The notes: generated by a model not told the origin, from the sequence alone. 64,000 nt of DNA from Nocardia tengchongensis (GCF_018362975.1 NZ_CP074371.1:3596001-3660000), one strand, 5' to 3'; numbered from the stretch's first letter, positions 19,138 through 35,143 are shown. Translations and numbers: made by a program.

Positions 19138-20643
19138 TTACTCGGCGGCGATGTCCTCGAGGGTGCTGATCAGGGTGCGGACCGGGACGCCGGTGCCGCC
19201 CTTGCCGATGTAGCCGAACGGCCCGCCGGTGTTGTAGGCGGGCCCGGCGACGTCGAGGTGCGCCCACTGCGTGCCCTCGGCGACGAATTCCTTCAGGAAC
19301 AGCCCCGCCGACAGCATTCCGCCCCAGCGGTGCGGCGCCACGTTCTGCAGATCGGCGATCTTGGAGTTCAGGTCGGCGCGCAGTTCCGCGGGAAGCGGCA
19401 TGGCCCAGGCGTTCTCGCCGATGGCCTGCGAGATGCGCGCGACGCGGTCGCGGAAGGCGTCGGTGCCCATGACGCCCGGGGTGCGGGTGCCCAGCGCCAC
19501 CATCTGCGCGCCGGTGAGGGTGGCGACGTCGATGATGTAGTCCGGTTCGTCCTGACCCGCGCGGACCAGCGCGTCGGCGAGGATGAGCCGGCCCTCGGCG
19601 TCGGTGTTGATCACCTCGACGGTGGTGCCGCCGAACTGGGTGAGCACGTCGCCGGGCCGCTGCGCGGTGGACGAGGGCATGTTCTCGGCCATCGGCACGG
19701 TGGCGATGACGGTGAGCGGCAGGCTCAGTCGCGCCGCCAGCAGCACGGTGGCGATGACGGCCGCCGCGCCGCCCATGTCGGAGGTCATGTTCTCCATGCC
19801 GGCCGCGGGCTTGATGGAGATGCCGCCGGTGTCGAAGGTGATGCCCTTGCCGATGAGCGCCACCTTGGGGTCGCCGCCCGCGTAGGTGATGCGGATCAGG
19901 CGCGGCGGCCGCGAGGAGCCCTTGCCGACGCCGAGAATGCCGCCGTAGCCCTGGGTTTCGAGTTCGGTCTCGCCGAGGATCTCGACCTGGAGTCCGGCGG
20001 CCTTGGCGAGTTCGGCGGCGCGGTTGGCGAATTCGGCCGGGTACAGGTCGCTCGGCGGGGTGTTCACGAAGTCGCGCGCGGTGGCGACGGCTTCGGCGAT
20101 GGCCTGCGACCGGAACAGTTCCTCTTCACCGGAATCCGCTGTGGGAACCAGGAATTCGACGCGCTTGACCGGCTGGTCGTCGGCCTTGGGTGCGGTCTTG
20201 GCGGACTTGAACGTGGTGAACTGGTACGCGCCCAGGTAGAAGCCCTCGGCCGCGGCGCCCAGGTCCAGCCCCGACAGCGTGGTGACCGCGGTGGCGACGC
20301 CGGTCAGCGCCCGCCCGGCCGCACCGGCGGACTTGCGCACCTGTTCGGCATCCACCTTGTCGGCCGCGCCGAGCCCGACCGCGAGCACGTAGTCCACGCC
20401 CAGTCCGGCGGGCGCCGGCACCCGGGTGACCTCTTCACCCTTGCCCTTGGCCCCGACCGCCCGCAGCGCGCTCAGCAGCGCGTCCCGGGTCTCGCCGTCG
20501 AGCACATCCTCGAAGGCGTCGGCCGGTGCGATCTCCGGCCCGTTGTCCGTCGAGGTGAGTCCGATCACGAGGACATCGGCATCCCCGATGCCCTCGGTGC
20601 GAGCGAGTTCCGGTCCGAGCGAACGATCTGCAACAGCTGTCAT
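19138..20643 (-). CDS. pepA: Leucyl aminopeptidase (M17 family)
   Basis: A 501-residue zinc/manganese M17 aminopeptidase, removing N-terminal residues from peptides in the cytoplasm. The C-terminal catalytic half has [15 protein letters not shown] with metal-binding Lys and Asp, the [14 protein letters not shown] signature carrying metal ligands and the bicarbonate-site Arg, and [12 protein letters not shown] near the end. The N-terminal half is the less conserved M17 domain. The ATG at 20643 gives standard length; the frame remains open upstream without family resemblance. In mycobacteria the orthologue is called pepB (Rv2213) and also lies close to the lipoate genes. Confidence 0.93.
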   Translation of the reverse strand: MTAVADRSLGPELARTEGIGDADVLVIGLTSTDNGPEIAPADAFEDVLDGETRDALLSALRAVGAKGKGEEVTRVPAPAGLGVDYVLAVGLGAADKVDAEQVRKSAGAAGRALTGVATAVTTLSGLDLGAAAEGFYLGAYQFTTFKSAKTAPKADDQPVKRVEFLVPTADSGEEELFRSQAIAEAVATARDFVNTPPSDLYPAEFANRAAELAKAAGLQVEILGETELETQGYGGILGVGKGSSRPPRLIRITYAGGDPKVALIGKGITFDTGGISIKPAAGMENMTSDMGGAAAVIATVLLAARLSLPLTVIATVPMAENMPSSTAQRPGDVLTQFGGTTVEVINTDAEGRLILADALVRAGQDEPDYIIDVATLTGAQMVALGTRTPGVMGTDAFRDRVARISQAIGENAWAMPLPAELRADLNSKIADLQNVAPHRWGGMLSAGLFLKEFVAEGTQWAHLDVAGPAYNTGGPFGYIGKGGTGVPVRTLISTLEDIAAE

Positions 20644-20755
20644 AGCTGCCCAGATTACTGCGCCGCCCCGGCCGCGGCCGGTTGGGCGTAGACGGCACGA
20701 TAGATTGCTCTGTGATTGCTGATTGCTCGAATCGGCTCGGCACGGAGAGGTGGTC

Positions 20756-21085
20756 ATGATGGCGTCATCCAGGAAAACGCGCATGGCCGCAGCTGCCGCA
20801 GCGTCATCGGCCATGGTGTTCTCGATCGGTGTGCTTGCGGGTTGCTCGGGCAAGAGCGTGGGCCCCGAACCGACCACCGTGACGACCTCGGGCACGCCCC
20901 TCGCCCCGATCCCGGTCACCCCGGCCCAGCCCACCCACAATGTCGGCGACGACTGCTCGGACGGCCGCATCATCGCCCAGTGGGCTCTCACCGCCGACGG
21001 TCAGTGGGTGTGCCTCCCGCAGGAACAGGCCACCTCGACCGAGCCGGCGATGCCCCCTCCCACGGGTGAGCCCGGCGCGCGCTGA
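20756..21085 (+). CDS. Small putative lipoprotein
   Basis: A protein of about 109 residues with a lipoprotein signal: a basic start (SSRKTRM), a hydrophobic Ala-rich helix, then the lipobox VLAGC with the lipidated Cys at residue 30. The mature part is Thr/Pro-rich and contains two Cys (DDCSDG and WVCLPQ) that could form a disulfide around [15 protein letters not shown]. Two ATGs (20756 and 20759) are possible after GGAGAGG at 20744-20750. Divergent from the aminopeptidase gene. Function unknown; surface-exposed location is inferred. Confidence 0.75.
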   Translation: MMASSRKTRMAAAAAASSAMVFSIGVLAGCSGKSVGPEPTTVTTSGTPLAPIPVTPAQPTHNVGDDCSDGRIIAQWALTADGQWVCLPQEQATSTEPAMPPPTGEPGAR

Positions 21086-21227
21086 CCCTCTCGCGTCGAT
21101 CCGCGGGAAAACCGGTGGTCGGAACAGGTTTTCGTCAACACTCCTCGACGCCCGATTCGCCCGGTTCGCAACTTTTCCAGCCCCCGCCCTGCCTACCCTG
21201 GAACCGACGGTCGCGCAGGAGGTTCCA

Positions 21228-22422
<1,195 letters not shown>

Positions 22423-22443
22423 CCCGCGCCCAGCTGCCGGGTG

Positions 22444-23871
22444 CTACCCCATCTCCTCGAGCGCCTTGCCCTTGGTCTCCGGAACGAACCTGAGCACGAA
22501 CGGAATCGAGAGCAGCGCGAACGCCGTGTAGATGACGTAGGTCCCCGACAGGTTCCAGTCGGCGAGGCTGGGGAAGCTGGCGGTGATGACCCAGTTGGCG
22601 ATCCACTGCGCCGCCGCCGCCACACCGAGCGCTGCGGCGCGCAGCTTGTTCGGGAACATCTCACCCAGCAGCACCCACACCACGACACCCCACGACAGCG
22701 CGAAGAACAGCACGAAGCAGTGCGCCGCGACCAGCGCGACGATGCCCTGCGCGTGCGGCAGCGACACGCTGTCGCCGGATCCGGTCTTGGCCGAGAACGC
22801 CCACGCCTCCAGGGCCAGCGACACCGTCATGCCCGCGGATCCGATGAGCGCCAACGGCTTCCGCCCGATCCGATCGACCAGCAGCATGGCGATCACCGTG
22901 CCGACGATATTGATGATCGAGGTGGTGAACGAATAGAAGAACGAACTGGACGGATCGATGCCGACCGACTGCCACAGCGTCGCCGAGTAATAGAACACCA
23001 CGTTGATACCCACCAGCTGCTGGAACACCGACAGCCCGATACCGATCCACACCACCGGCAGGAACCCGAACCGCGAACCCAGCAGATCCTTGAACGTCGA
23101 CTTGTGCTCACGGTGCATCGCCTGCTCGATCTGCGCGACCCGGGCGTCCAGATCGTTGTCGCCGCCCTCGACCCCGGCCAGCACCTCCTTGGCCTTGTCG
23201 ATCTTCCCGACCGAGATCAGATACCGCGGCGACTCCGGAATCGTGAACGAGAACAACCCGTACAGCCCCGCCGGAATCACCATCACCCCGAGCATCCACT
23301 GCCACGCCTCCAGCCCGGCGATCTGCCCGCGCTGCTCACTACCCGCCATCTTCAGGATCGCGAAGTTCACCAACTGCGAGGTGGCGATGCCGATCACGAT
23401 GGCCGCCTGCTGGAACGAGGCCAGCCGCCCGCGATACGCCGGCGGCGACACCTCGGCGATGTAGGCGGGCCCGATCACCGAGGCCATCCCGATCCCGATG
23501 CCGCCGATCACCCGCCACATCGCCAGATCCCACAACGCGAACGGCAAGGCGGACCCGATCGCGCTGCACGTGAACAACGTCGCCGCGATCCGCATCACCC
23601 AGATACGCCCGATCCGGTCCGCGATCCGTCCCGCGATGGCCGCGCCCACCGCACACCCGATTAACGCGATGGCCACCACCTGCGCCAACGTCCCCGAGCC
23701 GATGTCATACCTACTGCGAATGGCCTCGACCGCGCCGTTGATGACCGAGCTGTCGTAGCCGAACAGGAACCCGCCCATCGCGGCCGCGGCGGTAATGAAC
23801 ACGACGTAGACGAGACTGTCCGCCCCGGGTTCGTGATCGCTCGAGGTTCTCGACTCCACCGATGAGTTCAC
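22444..23871 (-). CDS. MFS sugar porter family transporter
   Basis: A 475-residue, 12-helix sugar porter (GalP/XylE/glucose permease type). FLFGYDSSVINGA in helix 1, GCAVGAAIAGRIADRIGR, PESPRYLISVGK at the end of the N-terminal half, QQLVGINVVFYYS in helix 7 with the sugar-binding glutamines, DRIGRKPLALIG, and the terminal PETKGKALEE are all family hallmarks. It imports a hexose or similar sugar by H+ symport. I take the GTG at 23871, which has AAGGAG five bases upstream, over an ATG 45 bases earlier. The stop lies 21 bases from the convergent tuf stop. Confidence 0.92.
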   Translation of the reverse strand: MNSSVESRTSSDHEPGADSLVYVVFITAAAAMGGFLFGYDSSVINGAVEAIRSRYDIGSGTLAQVVAIALIGCAVGAAIAGRIADRIGRIWVMRIAATLFTCSAIGSALPFALWDLAMWRVIGGIGIGMASVIGPAYIAEVSPPAYRGRLASFQQAAIVIGIATSQLVNFAILKMAGSEQRGQIAGLEAWQWMLGVMVIPAGLYGLFSFTIPESPRYLISVGKIDKAKEVLAGVEGGDNDLDARVAQIEQAMHREHKSTFKDLLGSRFGFLPVVWIGIGLSVFQQLVGINVVFYYSATLWQSVGIDPSSSFFYSFTTSIINIVGTVIAMLLVDRIGRKPLALIGSAGMTVSLALEAWAFSAKTGSGDSVSLPHAQGIVALVAAHCFVLFFALSWGVVVWVLLGEMFPNKLRAAALGVAAAAQWIANWVITASFPSLADWNLSGTYVIYTAFALLSIPFVLRFVPETKGKALEEMG

Positions 23872-24101
23872 GCCGACTCCTTCGTCCGGACCCGAAGCCG
23901 CGGAAGCCCGAGCCATTCACTGTGGGTTCGGCCGAGATGACGCACAAACCCCGTCAGACGGCGTACTTCGACCATTGTTGCCGCGGGAACGCGCGTCAAT
24001 GCTCAACGCAACGCCGGACTGGCCGTTCGGTTCTGGGTGGTCCGTCCCGTTCTGCGGTCGGCCCGATCCGACCGCGATCGGCATCAGGCCCGCGTCACCT
24101 C

Positions 24102-24332
24102 TCATCGTCGTGGCCGGCCCGATATCCACGGAACCCGTAGCCGCCCGGTTCGATTCGCCCGCGCGGTCTCGCGTGCCACCGCCTCGGCGGCCAGCTGATC
24201 GGCCAGCACCAGCAGCTGCCGCGCCGCGATCACATCACCCCGTTTGGCCGCCTCCACCGCCGCCGACACTGCCCGCGACACCCCACTCTGCTCCCTGCCA
24301 CCCGCATCCCTCGACCACAACTGTGCACCCAT
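24102..24332 (-). CDS. Small hypothetical protein
   Basis: A 76-residue open frame, divergent from the FAD monooxygenase at 24454. The middle, VSAAVEAAKRGDVIAARQLL followed by VLADQLAAEAVARE, is a clear amphipathic helix pair of plausible protein composition, while the C-terminal tail is basic (RLRVPWISGRPRR). No motif recognised. The rest of the gap from 23872 to 24453 holds nothing else I can support. Confidence 0.45.
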   Translation of the reverse strand: MGAQLWSRDAGGREQSGVSRAVSAAVEAAKRGDVIAARQLLVLADQLAAEAVARETARANRTGRLRVPWISGRPRR

Positions 24333-24453
24333 ACCGCTTGCCCTCCACTCGTTTTCGGTCGGGAGGTATTCGGTGCCGTGATCCCTCGCACGTGCCGAAC
24401 TTCGGGACTGATTCGAGTTCTAGGCTCAGGGGGGACTATTCCGGGGAGGGAAC

Positions 24454-25553
24454 ATGGTCGAAGGCATAGGCACAGCAGGTGTCGTCGGAGGCGGAATCGG
24501 TGGTCTGGCCGCCGCGATCGCACTGCGGGCGGCCGGCTGGGACGTGACCGTCTACGAGCGCGCACCGCAGTTCACCGAGGTAGGCGCCGGAATCACCCTG
24601 GCGGCCAATGCTCTGCACGCACTCGACCTGCTCGGTGTCGGTGCGGCCGTCCGTGCCGGAACCCTGGAGGATCGCCGCGGCTATGCCCGCAACCAGCGCG
24701 GTCGGATCCTGGTCGACGCGCGCATCAGCGACTTCACCGGTGGGCTCGTGGCCCTGCACCGCGCCGACCTGATCGCGATCCTCGCCGAGGCCGTGCCCGC
24801 GGACAGTGTTCGCACCGGCACCCGGGTGGTCGGCGTCCACGCCGACGGCCGCATCGAAACCGACGGCGATACGGAGCAATACGACCTGGTGGTCGGCGCC
24901 GACGGCATCAACAGCGTGGTCCGCGGTCACCTCTGGCCCGATTCGGGCCCGGTGCATCGGACCGGAATCGCGGCCTGGCGATGGGTCCTCGATATGCCCG
25001 CACCCGATCCGGTGGGCGTGATCCTCGGCCGACACGGAGAAGCCGGCGTTGTGCCGATCGCAGGCGACCGCACCTATGTGTTCACCGCCGGCCGCCCTGG
25101 CATCACGGATCTCGACTACTTCACCGACTACCCGGATCCGCTCCCGAAACTCATCGCCGCCACCGACCGCTCGACGGTCGTCACCGACGAACTACTCGAG
25201 ATCGACGTACCGCGGCACCTATGGAAGGGCCGTGCGGTCCTGATCGGCGACGCTGCCCACGCGATGCGTCCGACTCTGGGCAGGGCGCCGGCATGGCCTT
25301 GGAGGATGCGGTGACCCTCGCGGCCTGCGCGCCGGATCTGGCCCACTACTCCGCCGCCCGCCGCAGCCGAGTCGCCCGGATGAGGTTCCTGTCCAAGCAC
25401 GGCACCCGCCTCACCGCCCCGGGCTCGGCCACTCTCGCCGCCCTCCGCGACGCCGCATTCCTGGCGACGCCGAACGATCTCGCGGTCGCGATGTTCCGAT
25501 CGACCAATCGCAGAGCCATTCAGGGCTGGCGGCCACCGCAGTCTTCCGCATAG
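24454..25553 (+). CDS. FAD-dependent monooxygenase (one frameshift)
   Basis: A 366-residue aromatic-hydroxylase-type flavoprotein after repair. The Rossmann motif VVGGGIGGLAAAIALRAAGW is at the N terminus, LVVGADGINSVVR carries the DG motif, and VLIGDAAHAMRPTLGQGAGM is the GD motif and substrate-side helix. The frame breaks in a GGG run at 25278-25280, exactly inside that conserved segment. One extra G joins it to GMALEDAVTLAACAPDLAHY and the normal C-terminal helix. A single homopolymer error is the simplest reading. No neighbour suggests a pathway. Confidence 0.82.
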
Positions 25554-25583
25554 TCGCCGGAAAACTGCAGGTAGAGAGGCGAT

Positions 25584-25612
25584 TTGACTTTGTTCTGCGC
25601 ACCACGTAACCT
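25584..25612 (+). promoter_or_regulatory. Ribosomal RNA operon promoter
   Basis: TTGACT at 25584-25589 and TAACCT at 25607-25612 with a 17-base spacer, about 390 bases before the 16S gene. The -35 matches the strong TTGACT element of mycobacterial and nocardial rrn promoters. No second promoter could be identified with confidence. Confidence 0.7.
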
Positions 25613-26000
25613 ATTCCAGGTCAGAGCGACACGGACACCGACCCGGAGCCCCGAGGGCCTGGGAAACGAGGTTGGACGAGGAGCGCCTGATGATCACACT
25701 AGTTCGATCTGACCAGCGGATTTGGTTCTGCTGCAGGATGCGAGCTAAGCTTGAAAAGTTGCCTAGCTAGTCGAACGGGCTCACCGCTCGGATCGATGGC
25801 TTGTGCGTGTGTTCTTTGAGAACTCAATAGTGTGTCGATGAATGTCAGTGCCAAATATTTTATTTGGTTCCAATCATTCTCACCCCCGTGAGGGTGGTTG
25901 GACATTTAGTCAGCAAATACTTTTGCTGGCGTTTGATTTGCTAGGTTTTCGGACTCTGGTTCGAGATACTTCTGATTCGCCTTCGGGTGCATCTAGAGTC
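25613..26000 (+). other. 16S leader with boxA-like antitermination element
   Basis: Untranslated precursor region. The conserved element GTTCTTTGAGAACTCAATAG at 25811-25830 is the usual antitermination/processing site of actinobacterial rrn leaders. A hairpin-prone stretch (CTCAC...GTGAG, near 25880-25895) follows. No protein gene is supported here. Confidence 0.6.
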
Positions 26001-30955
<4,955 letters not shown>

Positions 30956-30966
30956 CAAAGAAGCTA

Positions 30967-31000
30967 CGCGTCCACTGTGCAGTATCTGAAACAACACACA
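30967..31000 (+). other. 23S processing stem, 3' arm
   Basis: Complement of 27805-27837, directly after the 23S gene: CGCGTCCACTGTGCAGT and AAACAACACACA match the two blocks of the 5' arm. Confidence 0.85.
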
Positions 31001-31073
31001 GATACAGGCAGACAGGAACCGAACCCTCGCAAGGGGATTCGCGACCTGGCTCTCTGTGTGACAGTTTCATAGA

Positions 31074-31192
31074 GTTACGGCGGCTATAGCGGTGGGGAAA
31101 CGCCCGGTCCCATTCCGAACCCGGAAGCTAAGGCCACCTGCGCCGATGGTACTGCACTCGACAGGGTGTGGGAGAGTAGGACACCGCCGGAA
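31074..31192 (+). rRNA. rrf: 5S ribosomal RNA
   Basis: About 119 bases, starting GTTACGGCGGCTATAGCGGT and ending ACACCGCCGGAAC. The arms of helix I pair, and CCCATTCCGAACCCGGAAGC is the conserved loop B-C region. Confidence 0.95.
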
Positions 31193-31202
31193 CATCATTC
31201 GC

Positions 31203-31232
31203 GAAAGCCCCGACCTTTTGGTCGGGGCTTTC
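31203..31232 (+). terminator. Terminator of the rRNA operon
   Basis: A perfect 13-bp stem GAAAGCCCCGACC (31203-31215) pairing with 31220-31232 around a TTTT loop, ten bases after 5S. It separates the rRNA operon from the toxin locus that follows. Confidence 0.88.
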
Positions 31233-31289
31233 TGCGTTTGTCCACCAAATCGATACGTGCGCAGTGACTCCCAGTACCGAATAGTCACT

Positions 31290-31805
31290 ATGCGCTACTT
31301 TTGGCCGAATCCGGTGACGTTCCACGCCCTCGCCGCAGCGGGCTGGACCCCCTCCCGTCGAATCGACATCACCGACTGGACCGACCAATTGGAGTCCGAG
31401 GGCTTCGTCGTGTCCCGTCCCGCCGCGGCTGTCCTCCAGAGCTTCGGCAGACTGACCCTTCAGCCCCCGGAACTCCCAGCCGCCCTATGGCCGGCTGACC
31501 CCTTATTCTTCGACCCCATCGATGTAGCCAGCGGCATGTACGACCGCTACGCCGATTTCGAGCAGGCACTGGGTCGCCGCATGACCCCGCTGGCAGCCAA
31601 CGCCGCCGGCACCACCTTCCTCCTGATGCTCGAAGACGGCCGAGTCGTCTCCGACGGCGTACTCTCCCTCGACCTCGTGGCCCCCACTTTCCCGCAGGCC
31701 CTCGAGGTCATCATCCGCCGCCATCTCACCCCCACCTCGATCCTCTCCTACCACCGCCCTCGACCCCGATTCAGTACCGAGTGGATGCACGCCCCCGCCG
31801 GCTAA
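31290..31805 (+). CDS. SUKH-3 domain immunity-like protein
   Basis: A 171-residue protein of the SUKH superfamily (SUKH-3 type), which usually protects a cell from a polymorphic toxin made by kin. The N-terminal signature is AAGWTPSRRIDITDWTDQLE, followed by GFVVSRPAAAVLQSFGRLTL. A mid-region DPIDVASGMYDRYADFEQALG and AGTTFLLMLEDGRVV complete the fold. There is no signal peptide. Four toxin-system genes follow on the same strand, beginning 69 bases downstream, so immunity to that or a related toxin is the likely job. The start ATG at 31290 lies beyond the rRNA terminator; upstream in-frame codons would fall in 5S. Confidence 0.8.
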   Translation: MRYFWPNPVTFHALAAAGWTPSRRIDITDWTDQLESEGFVVSRPAAAVLQSFGRLTLQPPELPAALWPADPLFFDPIDVASGMYDRYADFEQALGRRMTPLAANAAGTTFLLMLEDGRVVSDGVLSLDLVAPTFPQALEVIIRRHLTPTSILSYHRPRPRFSTEWMHAPAG

Positions 31806-31874
31806 CCGCCGACCCTGTGCGCGAAGTTTGAATGTCGCCCTCCACCAGCGACTTCCGCAACTACCTTCGTGCGG

Positions 31875-32204
31875 ATGGTGGGGATACTGAACATCGACCC
31901 GGCCGGGGTACGAGCGGCCGCGGAGTGGCTGGATCGTGCGGCCCAGGATCTCGCGGACGAGGTGTCCGCGCACATGCGGCTGGTCCGCGAGTTCCTCGGC
32001 AGCGATTGGCAGGGTGACGCGGCTGGTTCGCACGAGACCCCGTGGACCGATTGGGAGTCCGGCGCCCACCGGCTCCTGACGTCCTTCCGAACCGACGCGG
32101 ATCTCCTCCGCCGAGTAGCCGCGGAGCACACGCAGACCGACCAGCACCGCGCGCAAGCCCTCACCCAGGCCGGACCTGGCCTCGACCTGCCCGGGGTGCT
32201 GTAA
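31875..32204 (+). CDS. WXG100-like small secreted-partner protein (first of pair)
   Basis: About 109 residues, two long helices separated by a turn: GVRAAAEWLDRAAQDLADEV, then MRLVREFLGSDWQGDAAG and HRLLTSFRTDADLLRRVAAE. SDWQGDA at the turn is a WXG variant with Trp. Proteins of this size and shape are type VII (ESX) substrates or chaperone partners. The ATG at 31875 is chosen, with GTGs at 31869 and 31878 also possible. The stop codon shares an A with the next start (TAATG), so the two are made together and may dimerise. Confidence 0.7.
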   Translation: MVGILNIDPAGVRAAAEWLDRAAQDLADEVSAHMRLVREFLGSDWQGDAAGSHETPWTDWESGAHRLLTSFRTDADLLRRVAAEHTQTDQHRAQALTQAGPGLDLPGVL

Positions 32205-32491
32205 TGGGCGACTACCGGGTCGACCTGGGCGGCTTGCAGCATCTGATCGACGGCGCAGCCAAGCTGGATTCCACGATCGAAGCCCGGATCGCCGCGATCG
32301 AGCAACGCGTCGACGAGCTGCACATGGACTGGTCCGGCGATTCCGCCCGCGCCCACCGCGCAGCCCATGACGACCGCGTGGCCGCGGTCGCCGTCATGCG
32401 CGAGGCGTTGCGAGCCCTCCGCGAGAAACTTGCCTCGGCCCACGCCGCCTACGGAACGGTAGGCGCCACCAACGCGTCCATGTGGCCATGA
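32204..32491 (+). CDS. WXG100 family protein (second of pair)
   Basis: A 95-residue helix-turn-helix protein of the classic ESAT-6-like size. YRVDLGGLQHLIDGAAKLDS begins helix 1. The turn is HMDWSGDSARAH, with a WSG in place of WXG. Helix 2 runs through RVAAVAVMREALRALREKLA. No Sec signal, as expected for ESX substrates. The start overlaps the previous stop, and its own stop overlaps the next start (ATGA), so this gene links the pair to the large toxin. Confidence 0.78.
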   Translation: MGDYRVDLGGLQHLIDGAAKLDSTIEARIAAIEQRVDELHMDWSGDSARAHRAAHDDRVAAVAVMREALRALREKLASAHAAYGTVGATNASMWP

Positions 32492-33968
32492 GCCCGCCTC
32501 CCACGGTCCCGCTGATCATCTGCCGAGCAGGTGAATACAGCTCCGCCGGAGAGGTTTTCGCCACCATCGGCACCGACGCCGTCGACACCCACTCGGGCCT
32601 GCTCGGAGTCCTGCGTGCGAACACCGGCATGGCCGGTAGCGACTCCATCGGCCATGAGTGGTCCACCGCCTACGACCAGGCCGCAACCTCGGCCCTGCAA
32701 GCCTCATCCCAATTGGCCGCCGCCGCAGCCCAAGTCCGCGACCTGATCGTCGTCGGCGCCTACAACCACCAGGCGGGGGAGTCCGCAGCCGACCACAACA
32801 ACGTGGATCCCCTCCACCGCCCGTCCTGACCCCACCGTCCTGCCTCCCCGACGAGGCCCCCTCCGCGGCTGGCGACGGCATCCCCGAACCCTTCGGCTGG
32901 TCCGTCATCAAGGACGCCGTCGGTGCCATGTGGCCCAACGGCCACCAATCCGAACTCCTTGCCGCCCAATCCGCCTGGTCCACCGCGGCGGCGAACTTCC
33001 ACTCGATGGCAGGCGCCGTCCCACAAGCGATCGATCTCCTCACAAACCAGCAGTCCGAGGAAATCCCCGCCGCGATCGAAGCCGCCCGGTCCCGCCAATC
33101 CGACCTGAACGACCTCGGCGCCATCAGCACCGAGATCGCCACGGCCTGCGGCGACTACGCCCACCACCTGGACGAAGCCCACCACCAAATCCTCGAAGAG
33201 CTGAAGGACCTCGGCCTCGAAACCGCCGCAGTCGAACTCGGCTTGGCAGTTCTGGCCCCGGTCACGGCCGGCCTCTCCGAGTACATCGGCAACTCCGCCT
33301 GGGCCGCCCGCATAGCCGTCAAAGCGGCCCGCATCGCCTCGATCATCGCCGGTTTGGCCACCAAGGCAAAGGAATCCGCCCGACTGGTCGGCACTCTCGC
33401 CGAGCGCATCCAAGCCCTCACGACCAAGATCTCCCAGTGGGTCCAAGCAGCCTCCGCCAGACTCGCGGTCTTCGGCCGCCGCACGGGCTCCGTCCCTAAA
33501 CTGAAGACAACCCCGATGAACCCCCACTACAAGGGCGAGAGCCTCCCCGGAAACCCAATCTGGCCAGGCCAATCGGTCCGCTATCTGACCCCCGAAGAGC
33601 GCCAAAGCTTCCAACTCTTCATCCGAGACGGCAAACTCTACGACGCCCAAGGCACCCTCTTCGACACTACCGCCTCAACCACCCATTTCAACGACGGAAG
33701 GGCAATCTTCGTCATGGACGAAAACGGCGCCCTCTACGCGTCGAAATACCACCAGCCAGGCGAGTTCCACCACTCCAGCTTCCTGTCCGGCGCCCCGGTG
33801 GCCGGCGCCGGCGAAATCGAGGTAACCAACGGCGAACTCCGCTTCCTCACCGACTCCAGCGGCCACTACCGCCCCGCCCAAAAGTTCTCGACCCAGGTCA
33901 TAGACCAACTCCGCAGCGAAGGCCTCCGAATCGATCCCTCCCAGATCGACCTCCGGGCCCCGAAGTAG
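32488..33968 (+). CDS. Polymorphic toxin with ESX-type N terminus and HSSF/HYRP C-terminal domain (one frameshift)
   Basis: 493 residues after adding one base in the CCC at 32820-32822. The N-terminal ~110 residues form a WXG-like helical region (IGHEWSTAYDQAATSAL). A second helical module resembling the N terminus of CpnT-type toxins follows (HQSELLAAQSAWSTAAANFH, then HHLDEAHHQILEELKDL), then a hydrophobic Ala-rich helix region near AARIAVKAARIASIIAGLAT. The last ~150 residues (from about 33505) are a compact domain with YLTPEERQSF, GRAIFVMDENGALYAS, FHHSSFLSGAPVAGAGE and SGHYRPAQKF. I take this C-terminal domain as the toxin; its activity is unknown. The same domain recurs in the next gene. 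Confidence 0.75.
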
Positions 33969-33984
33969 CAAGAGAGGATTCGAC

Positions 33985-35077
33985 ATGACCGAGCCATGGC
34001 GGGCTGTCGTCACCGCCGTCCTGTACCGAACCCAGTTCGCCCATGCCCTCGGTGACACGGAAGCGCGTCGTACTGCAGAATGGCTTGTCCACCAACCCCT
34101 CTGGGACCTGACGGTCGAGGAAGAACACCAAGCTCTGACCACGGCCCTCGACTCCAACACGGCTCTCGACCCAGTCGTCCACACCCCATTCACCGAAGCA
34201 GAAAAAACGCCACTTCCTCACCCGCGTAGTCGCCGACCTCGACTCCATGCGCCCATGGCCCGACCGCTCTTACCGGGAGATCCCATTCGAAAGGTGGTCA
34301 GAGTTCGTCCACCTCGACCCCATCGCCCGAATCGACCTGTCCTGGATCGACATCCAGCCCATCCTCGGAAAGATGTTCCGAAAGCCCGCCGGCTACAACC
34401 GCGAGGTTCTGCTTCTCCGCCTGAAGTCCGGCATCGAAGTGGGCTTCATCTGGCCCGGCTGGCGCGACCGAAGCGCGACCGCCCTGGTAGCCCGCGAGAA
34501 CAACGTGACCGCCTCCGCGATAGTCCAGGAGATTCTGTCATCCTCATCCCTCGACCCCTCCAAAGTGACAGTCCTGCCGACCCCCTCGTCTCCCATGCCC
34601 TACGAAACAACCCCACTCCGCCCCGAGTTCATAGGCGAGCACCTCCCAGGAAACACCCGCTGGAACGGCACCCACGTCCGCTACCTCACCCCCGCCGAAC
34701 GCACCCCATACAAGCTCACCATCACCAACGGCCTCCTCTACGACGCCCAAGGCGCCCCCTTCGACACCACCACATCCCGAACCCTCTGGACCCCCCAAGG
34801 CGGCCGAGCCATCTTCGTCATGGACGCCCGCGGCGCCCTCTACTCTTCCCCCCACCACATCCTCGGCCAGTTCCACCACTCCAGCTTCCTCTCCGGCGCC
34901 CCAGTAGCCGCCGCCGGCGAACTCTCCGCCAAAAACGGCCACCTCCACCTCATCTCCGACCACAGCACCCACTACCGCCCACCCCGCCGCTTCACCCGCC
35001 AACTCCTCGACAACCTCCGCCGCCAGGGCGTGCAAATCGACGACCACCAAGTCGAATACCACATGCCCCTGGACTAG
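33985..35077 (+). CDS. Immunity-like domain fused to a second toxin C-terminal domain (one frameshift)
   Basis: 363 residues after removing one A from the six at 34202-34207. Residues 1 to ~200 are a soluble alpha/beta protein of immunity-protein size and position (MTEPWRAVVTAVLYRTQF, then MRPWPDRSYREIPFERW and LLRLKSGIEVGFIWPGWRD). I recognise no family. After the linker PTPSSP comes a diverged copy of the preceding toxin's C-terminal domain: YLTPAERTPYKL, GRAIFVMDARGALYSS, FHHSSFLSGAPVAAAGE and THYRPPRRF, from about 34594 to the stop. Toxin modules without a secretion N terminus next to a full toxin are known as orphan cassettes. Here the module is in frame with the immunity part, which is unusual. 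The gene lies 16 bases after the full-length toxin. Confidence 0.7.
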
Positions 35078-35143
35078 CTAGTCACATTGGACAATGACGT
35101 GCGTGGGCTGGTGACTACCTGGTCGAGTGCTGCTGCGACCTTC

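Noticed and set aside
31092..31289. Upstream extension of the SUKH-3 frame into 5S rRNA
   Set aside because: It would translate the rRNA and the terminator; ATG 31290 fits the family start.
32658..32820. N-terminal part of the second toxin frame before the indel
   Set aside because: It is Arg/Pro-rich and out of frame with the WXG-like helices; the true upstream frame is the one starting at 32488.
34100..35097. Arg/Pro-rich continuation of the immunity frame past 34207
   Set aside because: It is out of frame with the conserved toxin domain; composition is that of a shadow frame.
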